From assembly GCA_032871835.1 (NCBI GenBank), contig CM065301.1, forward strand, positions 78,958,069 through 79,022,068: a DNA stretch of 64,000 nucleotides. Reading direction: 5' to 3'. Position 1 is the stretch's first letter, and the number at the start of each line of letters is the position of its first letter. Position numbers and translations under genes: made by a program. The notes beneath the pieces were generated by a model. That model was not told the origin of the DNA, searched no databases, and was given only the letters and a program-made list of their open reading frames with translations. This DNA comes from Dipteronia dyeriana (Eukaryota > Streptophyta > Magnoliopsida > Sapindales > Sapindaceae). Shown here in pieces: positions 39,391 to 47,977 of this stretch.

Positions 39391-41670
39391 TGACGCAGCA
39401 AAAGTCGACTGATTCAAGCCAAATCCATGACTTTATAATAAATCCAGAAAACATACTCTATATCAAAAAATATACAACTCCCCTTTACAATAGTTATGGA
39501 ATGGTCTATAGGACCATCTCACAAACCTAACATAAAGCCCAAGTCCAAACCCAACAAATAAGAAAAAAATAAAATTACTATTAAATCTTCCTACACCAGT
39601 TCACCCATTCTTTGAAAGGAACTCGATCTCGAGTTCAGTTGAAGCATAGAAAAAATGAACCAGTAGAACGTCAATGGTGAGAAGTCCCCTATTTGGCTTG
39701 TGGGAGTGGTAAACCCCATCGGAAAAGTCCCTTCAAAGTTCGTCCCAAATCCAAAGTGACACCAAAACGATCATCCAACGGAATATCGAAAATGCCCAAG
39801 CTATTTGCCACCGGCGTCTCCTTGCCCCTTTGGTCTTGACATTCTCAAATTTCATACATAATGTATCAATAAATTGGCTAATGAGAACATGAGACATCAA
39901 TATGGAATCTACAAAAACAACGTTCTCGATTGTCGATTCTTCAAGTTGCACTTTAATTGTATTAATTCCTACGAAAACTTGATCTCTAGGTTCAATGTGA
40001 ACTTCCTTGACTACTCCAAGATCAAATGTTTCTCTCATTGGTTGGATACAATTCTCAGAAATTAACAACACCATTTTGTCATTCTCCTCATTTTTAACAT
40101 TCTCCTCCACATTTTTAACATCAAAACAATGCACAAACTTCTCTTGAACACTATTATCACAATCAACAACTATGTCTCTCGATGCATCACAAGAATTATT
40201 TTCATTTTCCTCAAAATCAAACCAATTGGACACAAATTGCATCATATCAATGAGGGTTGCGGGTCGGTTTCCAGGAAAAGTGGGTTTGGGTTTGGAATTA
40301 GAATTGGGTTGGATTTGACCTATTTGTGGAATAAAAATGCCATTGGGTTTGTGAGGAGTGTCAACAATTGAAAAGTCTCTCAATTTTTCAATTCTCTCAT
40401 GTTGATCATAACTAATTGTACGATTTTCTTTGCTTGATTGGAGTTCTAAATCAAGCAAATCCCTTCTCTGTGGACTCTGAACTTCCTTGCAAGAGTCATG
40501 GGTTGAAGCCGAATTCCGCTGGTGAATATGGGTTTTGGTGGATTGGGTTTCACAGCTAAACAATCGATTTGATGAGTGCTTGAATTTTTGGTTAGGGCGT
40601 TTGTGCGTTTCACGAAACCGTGTTTGATGGTCACGTGTGCGTGACTCTTAAATTGGAAGATGAGGTGGTGAGTGGGTTTCATGGATTTGGGTGTGGGTTT
40701 TTGTATGGAATGGTGGGTGACGTTCAATGGGTTTAGGTGAAAAATATGAAGATGGAGGTGGATGCTGGTGATGGGTGTGAGATATTTTTGGGTCTCTGTT
40801 TGTCGCAGGTAAAGGAATTCAATATGTTGATAGGAATGTGGTTAGTAGTGTGAAGATGGTGATGTGAAGCAAATGGTGGAAATTAATTTTTATGGTGGGT
40901 TAACTTCAAGGCTGAAACAGGAATGGGTCTTGGTCATTTCAAATTGATTTTCATGGGTTTTGTCGAATCGGAGGAATTGAGCTTTGTGGGTTTCACGGTA
41001 CTGTGTATAAGGGTTTTGGGGTGAATCAATTTTGCTTTCATGGATGTTAGCGAATTGGTGGTTTGGTGTTTGATTTGGTATGCATGGATGGGTGTGTGAA
41101 TGGGTTGAAGAAGATGGAGGTTGAGAGTGATAGAGGTGGATGGGATACCGTTAAGAAGATAAAGATGCAGGTGGATGAAGGTGATACCTGTGAAGAGATG
41201 GTGAACGGGACCGTTAGTGGGAACTCCACCTTCGAGATCTGCGTTCTCCATCACTTGGGCCGCTAAACAGCAGTGTCGGAGGAAATCTCCGGCCACCAAC
41301 AACTGCCGCCGAGGTCTGGACACAACCCCTCCCAAAGCGCCTTTCGCGATTGCCGCTACTTGTCCGATATCACCCTTGATCTTCATTTAACAGGTGTTGC
41401 CTTCTGTCATTGGTGACCGCCATCGGAACACAATCGTGGCTCTAATACTACTTGATGCAGTAGAAATCAACTGATTCAAACCAAATTCACGACTCTTGTA
41501 ATAAACCCAGAAAACATACTCTATATCTAAAAAATATTCAACTCCCCTTTATAACAGTTATGGAACGGTCTATATAACCATCTCACAAACCCAATATGAA
41601 ATCTAATAACGTAAACCCAAACCTAACAAATAAGAAAAAACTAAAATTATTATTAAATATTCCTACCTCA
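39391..41670 (-). mobile_element. Non-autonomous LTR retrotransposon (LARD-like) in an MDN1 intron
   Basis: Two direct LTRs, 39391-39598 and 41453-41670, share TGA(C/T)GCAG at one end, ACATACTCTATATC in the middle and TTCCTAC at the other. On the minus strand the 5' LTR is followed after two bases by TAGTATTAGAGCCACGATTG, a slightly changed initiator tRNA-Met primer site (41431-41450). The internal 1.85 kb has no gag, protease, integrase or RT motif, only the frame described separately. Midasin exons resume on both sides, so it inserted into an intron. The locus next to it has a duplication of about 70 bp (AAGTACAACTTAAGATTGAA at 39364 and 41717). Confidence 0.78.
39733..40563 (-). CDS. Unrecognised 276-residue frame inside the LARD-like element
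   Basis: The longest frame of the element, starting MFSCETQSTKTHIHQRN and ending SLWIWDEL. It is hydrophilic and rich in Glu, Asn and Val in the middle (VEENVKNEENDKMVLLISEN), with a basic RRRR patch and a hydrophobic C-terminal helix. I see no zinc knuckle, protease or polymerase motif. It could be a degenerate gag-like product of the element, a captured host fragment, or chance. No function is proposed. Confidence 0.35.
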   Translation of the reverse strand: MFSCETQSTKTHIHQRNSASTHDSCKEVQSPQRRDLLDLELQSSKENRTISYDQHERIEKLRDFSIVDTPHKPNGIFIPQIGQIQPNSNSKPKPTFPGNRPATLIDMMQFVSNWFDFEENENNSCDASRDIVVDCDNSVQEKFVHCFDVKNVEENVKNEENDKMVLLISENCIQPMRETFDLGVVKEVHIEPRDQVFVGINTIKVQLEESTIENVVFVDSILMSHVLISQFIDTLCMKFENVKTKGARRRRWQIAWAFSIFRWMIVLVSLWIWDEL

Positions 41671-42709
41671 AAACATTTACTATGTTGTACCTTTTTCATG
41701 TTAAACACATTAAAGTACAACTTAAGATTGAAAGGTAAAATTTACTATACCTTTTCAATGTTAATCCTCTTACCAGTCTTATAGTCCCCTTGGAGCTTGC
41801 TTGCTAGAGTAAGGTTCCATAACAAGACGCAACTGCTTAGCCAACTCCTAAGACAACCTTGTCGTTTGCAGTTCGTATCTTCTCCAAAGAGCACTAGCTT
41901 CATCCCTCAAATCGTCAGAAACCTCAAGTTCTAGGGCGTTTCTATGCTCATTGTCACTTGCAGAAAGTTTAAAGAGACCGGACTCTCAGACAGACTTCCT
42001 TGAGCACCACCACCACCATCATCATCTCTATGAACTTCTGGAGACTCGTCAGTGGGTGGCTTATTTTGATCTGAAATCTGCATCTGCTTCTCCATCTTAC
42101 TTTTGAGGATGGAGGCATGATGCTCTATAGGGTGCGATTCAGAAGCTTTTTTTATCAATCTCCGTCACAGTGGCATCGTCTCTATGATCTGTTGCAGGAC
42201 TATCCTCTTCAAGTTTATCTGTTGCAGGACTATCCTCTTTAGGTTTACTGCCATTTAACTGTGTCTATCTGCTCAGCTGTCGCAGGACCTAATGCCTGAG
42301 CTGTTCCCTTTTCAAATTCAGTAACATAACCATATTCATCTGCATTCTCATCCTCAATGCCATCCTGTGCCTCTGTGTTATCTGCCTGAAGATCAATAGA
42401 CACATTAACTCTGAAGATCAACATAACAGTGGTCAGATGTTATGTTGTCTGAAGATCAACATAACCATATCAACAAACCACAATATAATCAGATGTCTCT
42501 GAGTACTGTTGGCAATTCAGAATGCACAATTTCAACCCTAATACTAAACTCAGTAAATGACCGGCAGGGTCTTTCCACCATCAGTTTCACCAACATGGAG
42601 TACAGGTTCACGTAACTCATAACAACGCTTGAGAAGAAAGTACAACCTCGGCATACCGCATACGTCTAGTCCAGATGACACTACAAAGAACCAATTGGCA
42701 GTGTGAAAA

Positions 42710-43295
42710 CTACACTTTTAAATTAATTATATAAAATCAGTTAATTAATTAAAAATAAAAATATTAGAAAACATAATATATATAAAAAAGTTATGGTTGT
42801 GGATGTTTAGGATGACGATGATGATATTTATTTATTTATTTATTTTTAATGATTATAATAATTTTTTTAATTAATATTTATTTTCCTTTTAAATAGTTGT
42901 TTAACATTTTAATTAATATAAATTTCTTAAAGTAGCAACGTCTGTTTTTAATTAATATTATTACACAAACTTTTAATTAATTGTTTAGTTTAAAATTTTA
43001 ATTAATATAAATTTTTTAAAACAATCACATTTGATTTAAATATAAAAAATAATTTAAATAAGACGTAGCTGCTTCAAGAATTTTATATTAATTAAAATTT
43101 AAAATTAAACAACTTATCAAAAGAAAAAAAGATATTAATTTAAAAATTATCATTATCATCAAAAATAAATAAATAATAATAATTATTAACATTATCATCC
43201 TCCTAAACATCCACAACCATACCTTTTTATATATTATATTTTTTAATATTTTTATTTTTAATTAATTAACTGATTTTATATAATTAAGTGTTATT
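42710..43295. mobile_element. Long fold-back element
   Basis: The left arm (CACTT, AATTATATAAAATCAGTTAA, then GGTTGTGGATGTTTAGGATG) is repeated inverted in the right arm (CATCCTCCTAAACATCCACAACC, then TTAACTGATTTTATATAATT). Similarity continues inward through AT-rich blocks, so each arm exceeds 110 bp and may reach 250 bp. The TTATTTATTTATT run near 42830 has its partner near 43165. No coding capacity. The target duplication is unclear. It marks the right end of the MDN1 fragment. Confidence 0.75.
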
Positions 43296-43714
43296 TCTAT
43301 AAGGGCAACAATGATAATTCTTCTCATTTGTGAATGTTAGTATGTTTGTGTTATTTTGATATTTTGATGGGTTTTAGTGCAATTATACATATAGCCGGGG
43401 TAACTTAGTGTAATTTACCTATATAAATACAAGGGCAAGAGAAAGGGTAAAACTGATATTTCCCTTTTTTGGTGGTTGACATACTAACGGTAGTCAAATA
43501 TTAGTCAACGGGTCAAAGATATGTTTATGTTATTATATAAAGATCATTGATTTTAATACAATTATACATATAATCAGGGCAAGTTAATGTAATTTATCCA
43601 AATAAAAGTTGCACAAACAATTAATTTATTTCTTTAAAGTTGATGTAGGCGGAATCGGTTTTGTAAATTCCCCCACCCTTTCAATTTTGGCTTGTGCAAC
43701 TATCCCTACTATAA

Positions 43715-44530
43715 TAACTCTTGTTTTATTAGCACCAAAATAGGTGAGACTAAAATACCCTTACTTATTTTTTCTTTTATTTTTCATTTTTAATTTCTCT
43801 ATTTTTCTTTCTCCTTCTCCCTCTCCTTTCACAACTCATAGAAACTTCTCTTTGAATTTTTTTTTGTTTTAATTCATTATCATTTCGTTGGTAAAATTCA
43901 AAACCAAAATCAAAGTTCACCCAAGTTTTTCCTTTGTATTTTTTTCTCTCGCAATTTCGAGATTTATTAGGTAAAATTCGAGACTTATTTTAAAACATTT
44001 GAGACTTATTGGGGTGAAAATCGTTTTTTTTTTCGGCTTTCTTCTTCCTTGCGAAGGTAACATGCCATCAATGGTGAAATTGACAATCCGACAACGTCGG
44101 TTGACTCCGGAAATAGTCGGATCTGAAAGATTTGACGACGCTGAGTTCGTTGGTGCCATCAGTTTCATCGAATTCGCGACAGATCGTCGCAGATTTGACG
44201 ATGAAGGTTTGAAAACGATTAGGGTTTGGTTACGTTTCTCTCTCCACACAACTCGAACAAATACTTCGGTTACAACGGGTGATGCACGACGGACGTTTTG
44301 CTGGTGGTTTTGTCGATCAACTCACCGGTGATGACATCGGAGGTGGAGCTCAAGCTCCATCAATGGAGATTTTGGAAAAAAAAGAAAAAATAAATAAAAG
44401 ATGACTGATAAGAGAAAATTTTAGAAGAGAGAGAGGGTATTTTTGTCCCAATCCCATCTTTAGGTGCAAATCAATCCCAAAAAGTGCTATATAAATTTTC
44501 ATCCCTTTAAAAATTATTAAAAGAGTAAAC
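43715..44530. mobile_element. Inverted-repeat element related to 30620-31410
   Basis: The left end has AGGTGAGACTAAAATACCCT. The right end has the inverted counterpart GAGGGTATTTTTGTCCCAATC with CATCTTTAGGTGC. T- and CTC-rich blocks follow on the inside of both. The centre (44050-44340) is GC-richer, with repeated CGACGA/TCGTCG motifs. Frames of about 110 residues on both strands overlap there with no recognised motif. Confidence 0.5.
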
Positions 44531-44730
44531 ATATTTACTAGGTAGAAAAGAAAAGGGTTGAAGGATGCTTATTAACTTAATGATATATAGCGACAATATT
44601 AAAAGAATAAACATAACGACATATCTATATATCATTACCATATTTTATTTCTGTTTAAATTCCACTTAATTATTCAATCTTTAGATTCAGCTAGGGCTTT
44701 GCACACCTTAACTCCAAGTCGTATCATGAA

Positions 44731-45654
44731 TTATGCATATAAAGCTTGAATTCCTTGAATATCATCAGCAGTCAAACCCTTTGTTTCTCCAGCACCAATA
44801 TATGGCCACATAATAGCTGTCTCAACTTTGGAATGATCTAGCCCCAATACGTGCCCTAGTTCATGCAACCCAACCGTCATCAAGTCCACTCCACCCTTCA
44901 CTGCACCGTTTACCCATGTCTGGTTCACGTTGTAGTGAATTTGCCCATACGTTGGGGCAAATGCATGCGCATACGCGCCAGCCCCTGGCCCGACAAATGG
45001 ACCGTTATCTCCATGATACCCACTATAAAAACCTATCTTTATATCAGCGGTAGCATAATCGTTGATCTTTTCATACTTGAATCTTGTGTATTTGCTCCAT
45101 TCTATAAGCGCCCTACTGATGGGTTCACTAGCATCTATGGGATCACCGGGTTTAAATGCGTATGTGAGTATGGTTTTGTTGGATGGCCATTTAGGGTTTC
45201 CTGCAAAGAATACATAGCGAGAATGAAACTGCGAATTATTATTCATTCGTGACCTAATCATACCATGATCTGGCACCCCACATCGTGGCCTTGACATCAT
45301 TGTTATTGTTTCTGAGTCTAGAAATCCAGTAGGGCTAAGGTTGAAATTGGTTTGGAAAGTTTTGATGGCGGATTCGAGCTTTTCATCGAAAAGATCATCA
45401 TCATCATCATAATTGATAGATGAAGAAAACTTATCATGGTAGCTCAAGTAACCAAATCTTTCAAGGTATTTCTTGAGGTATTTGATGTCATTCACTTGAT
45501 CACCCTTTCGATAACCTTGCAGATTCTTTAGATATATGAGTGGAGAGTTTTTCATAGCTGCATGTGAATGGGAATGGAGAGGAAATAGGAGAATCATGAG
45601 AAGGCAAGTAGTGAATGCAATTACGAAAAAACTTTTAGATGCCATCATATTCAT
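44731..45654 (-). CDS. Plant matrix metalloproteinase (MMP, M10A family)
   Basis: Secreted zinc endopeptidase of the extracellular matrix, 307 residues from MNMMASKSFF. The frame extends to a Met at 45732, but a TATA-like TATATAAA at about 45708-45717 lies downstream of that codon, so the inner start is chosen. Order: signal peptide (residues 1 to about 34), prodomain with a peptidoglycan-binding-like fold, cysteine switch PRCGVPD (about 150), then the catalytic domain with zinc site HELGHVLGLDHS and the Met-turn AIMWP. It is intronless, as plant MMP genes are. The protein ends just after the catalytic domain (IQGIQALYA) without a GPI tail, as in soluble plant MMPs. In the structural calcium/zinc loop, PFVGPGAGAYAHAFAP has Val where most members have Asp. 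A single-copy, intact-looking gene. Confidence 0.92.
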   Translation of the reverse strand: MNMMASKSFFVIAFTTCLLMILLFPLHSHSHAAMKNSPLIYLKNLQGYRKGDQVNDIKYLKKYLERFGYLSYHDKFSSSINYDDDDDLFDEKLESAIKTFQTNFNLSPTGFLDSETITMMSRPRCGVPDHGMIRSRMNNNSQFHSRYVFFAGNPKWPSNKTILTYAFKPGDPIDASEPISRALIEWSKYTRFKYEKINDYATADIKIGFYSGYHGDNGPFVGPGAGAYAHAFAPTYGQIHYNVNQTWVNGAVKGGVDLMTVGLHELGHVLGLDHSKVETAIMWPYIGAGETKGLTADDIQGIQALYA

Positions 45655-45705
45655 AGATAAAAATGAATAGTTGTATGGAATATATGTGAAGTTTGTAATC
45701 TTTTC

Positions 45706-45717
45706 AATTTTATATAT
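45706..45717 (-). promoter_or_regulatory. Candidate TATA box of the MMP gene
   Basis: Minus-strand AGATATATAAAATTG lies about 55-60 bases upstream of the chosen start codon, leaving room for a short leader. It also argues against the upstream ATG at 45732. Confidence 0.55.
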
Positions 45718-46177
45718 CTCTTTAACTAACACTATGCTGGTTTGATGGAATATAAGATAAATGAAAGGAAAGGTTCTGAATGAATTTCGAATATCCCAAA
45801 ATTAAAGGGAAGAAATCTAGAATTAATTATTTTTTCAATATTCCAAAACTAACCGTATTAATATTGTTATTTAATATTAAATGATTGTAGTGATTCAATA
45901 TTGAATATGATCATTATTTAGAAGGAATTTCGTTTAGTCATTATTAAGGAAGAATCAATTTAATCTGTTAATGCACAATCTTCCCCTGTCAATGCACAAA
46001 ATTCAGCACAAAATTTAGTTTCCTCTGTTAATGCACAATCTCCCTCTGTCAATACACATAATTCTCTATAATCGATTCCATGTGTAAATTTCCATTTTTC
46101 ATTTGTACTGTTTGCATATATATGGAAGTAATAGCAGAAAGTGAATTGACGATTTGTCATTCACCAATAAATAATTC

Positions 46178-46341
46178 TACTTTGTCCAAATCTGGTATCC
46201 AAATGATGTGGTATCAATATGATCAATTCATTTAGATTGTATTAGATTTGTTTGATTTAAATGAATGGATCATATTGATGCCACATAATTTGGGCATCAG
46301 ATTTAGACATTAAATTTGGACATCAAATTTGGATAAAGTAA
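46178..46341. mobile_element. Fold-back MITE, family 1, copy A
   Basis: TACTTTGTCCAAATCTGGT at one end pairs with an inverted copy ending GGACATCAAATTTGGATAAAGTA. The arms continue through AAATGATGTGG and ATTCATTTA to a short loop. Shared with copies at 47045, 47285 and 47549. Confidence 0.75.
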
Positions 46342-46584
46342 CATTACTCTTCACCAATAACTTTGTTTCACAATTTTATAGTAAAGTCGGGTCTGGTTTT
46401 AGGTTAGAAAGATAGCACTACCGAACATAGTATAGGGTTTTATAATACTATATCTTTGGGTTATAAAGCTCCAAAGTGCCTTTCAATCTTTGAAATTGTA
46501 GGACATCAGAATAAAATTTACATTATTATATAGAAAAATATTCTTTTCCACCCTAAATCATGTTTGTTGATGGTGAATTTTGGT

Positions 46585-46764
46585 TGGGCAATGATAAACA
46601 TCATCCAACATTTTTATCAAACTTTTATATCCAACTTATGTGTGTGCCATTAGATACTTTAACAATTGTATGCAGCCAAGTCAAAACATTTAAATCCAAT
46701 GTCTCACACATAAGTTGGATGTAAAAGTTGGATAAAAGGTTTGGATGTCAACGATTATCCATTT
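46585..46764. mobile_element. Fold-back MITE, family 2, copy A
   Basis: Arms: AATGATAAACATCATCCAAC and ATCCAACTTATGTGTG, against the inverted TCACACATAAGTTGGATGT and GGATGTCAACGATTATCC. No coding capacity. Confidence 0.7.
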
Positions 46765-47044
46765 TGGTTTGTATTTTGGTACATATAAGATCATCTTCAA
46801 TGTATATGACAATGCCAATACCAAATTTAGCACAAAAAATAATAAAATAATATATTTACATATTATTTTAATATTGTACTCCAATGTATAATCCTATTTG
46901 AAATGCTATTTTCTTTTATTTAAAATTATACATTCAACCACTATAATTAAGTGAACCAATTCACAAAAAAAATTATAAAAGTCAAGATATATAATTAATG
47001 AATTCAATTTATTTAATATTTTTTATTATTTAAAACAATAATGT

Positions 47045-47710
47045 AACTTTGTCCAAAATTGGTGTCTGAATCTAGTGTCAAAATGACGTGGCTACTCTAT
47101 AATCCATTCATTTAAATTTTATAAGATTTACATGATTTATTTGAATAAATTAAATTGCTGCCACATCATTTGTGTATCAAATTTAGACAAAGTAGCATTA
47201 CTTTGTTTAAAATTATAAAAGCCAACAGATATAATTAATGCTTTCAATTTATTTAATATTTTTTATTATTTAAAACAAAAATATTACTTTATCCAAATTT
47301 AGTACTCAAATTTAATGCACAAATGATGTGGTAACATTATATTCCATTCATTTAAATTACATTAGATTTGCATGATTTAAATAAATGGATTAAAGTGTTG
47401 CTAAACCACTTGAACACGCGAAAAAAAAAAATAATTAATGCATTCAATTTATATAATATTTTTTTATTATTTAAAATTATAAAATTCAACAAATATAATT
47501 AATCAATTTAATTTATTTAATATTTTTTATTATTTAAAACAATAAAGCTACTTTGTCTAAATTTGATGCTCAAATCAAGTGTCCAAATGACGTGACAACA
47601 CTATAATTCATTCATTTAAATTTTATTAGATTTGTATAATTTAAATGAATGTATTAAAATGTTGCCACATCACTTGGACATCAAATTTAGACAAAATAGC
47701 ATTACTCTAT
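47045..47710. repeat. Tandem array of family-1 fold-back MITEs, copies B, C and D
   Basis: Three copies start near 47045, 47285 and 47549, each opening with ACTTT(G/A)TC(C/T)AAA and, in B and D, closing with AGACAAA(G/A)TAGCATTAC; copy C is eroded on its right. The spacers (about 46975-47044, 47211-47284, 47428-47548) are also repeated: each contains ATATAATTAAT and TTCAATTTATTTAATATTTT. The unit of MITE plus spacer is therefore amplified with a period of about 240-265 bp. Confidence 0.75.
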
Positions 47711-47716
47711 TTAAAA

Positions 47717-47977
47717 TAGATAATGGTAGACATCTATCCTTTTTATACAAGGCACATCATTGTCAACTGCCACATCATCACATTGCCATATTATTATACT
47801 TTTTTTTTCGAACCCTAATTTTTAACTCCATTCAATTTGTTCCTAATTTTATATAACAAAAAAAAAATCAGTCTATGTAGGAAGCTCTAGAAGTTGATAA
47901 GGATGTGTCATGTAAGTTGTCACATCAAGTTGGATGCAAACGTTGGATAAAAAGGATGGATGTCTACCATTATCCTT
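47717..47977. mobile_element. Fold-back MITE, family 2, copy B
   Basis: Left GATAATGGTAGACATCTATC followed by CTTTTTAT; right, inverted, ATAAAAAGGATGGATGTCTA followed by CCATTATCC. Arms of about 33 bp. Related to 46585-46764. Confidence 0.75.

Larger units (their letters stand above)
37367..42690 (-). pseudogene. MDN1: MDN1 (midasin) pseudogene, partial and interrupted
   Basis: Midasin is the giant AAA+ ATPase that removes assembly factors from pre-60S ribosomes. Read leftwards this locus gives: an AAA+ piece with RRLYFLLKRCYELREPV and Walker A GETDGGKT (about 42570-42655); QQYSETSDYI; acidic-region text ending GTAQALGPATAEQID (about 42270); ELEVSDDLRDEASALWRRYE (about 41880-41940); VATHYWQDKIWLRRTKPNKR and the MIDAS segment VDDSHCMSLSG (about 39180-39310); FLDNMLDVAVGKARL and LVLIIGDGSFHEK (about 38617-38760); KKRMVAFLLLDSPQES (about 37620); and SKYLDSFHFPYYIVLRK (about 37385-37435). 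The MIDAS motif DxSxS is altered. Stops occur at 41848-41850, inside the MIDAS exon (EAW*) and after NPLQ. Most of the about 5,000-residue protein is absent. Two LTR insertions lie in its introns. Confidence 0.85.

Noticed and set aside
43917..44331. Two overlapping 110-residue genes on opposite strands
   Set aside because: Each is the shadow of the other in a GC-richer core of an inverted-repeat element. Neither shows a recognised motif.
45655..45732. Upstream start codon for the metalloproteinase
   Set aside because: A TATA-like box lies between it and the inner start, and the inner start directly begins a good signal peptide.
47045..47710. CRISPR-like array
   Set aside because: The units are palindromic MITEs with repeated spacers in a plant genome. 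Spacers are not unique and there is no cas gene.
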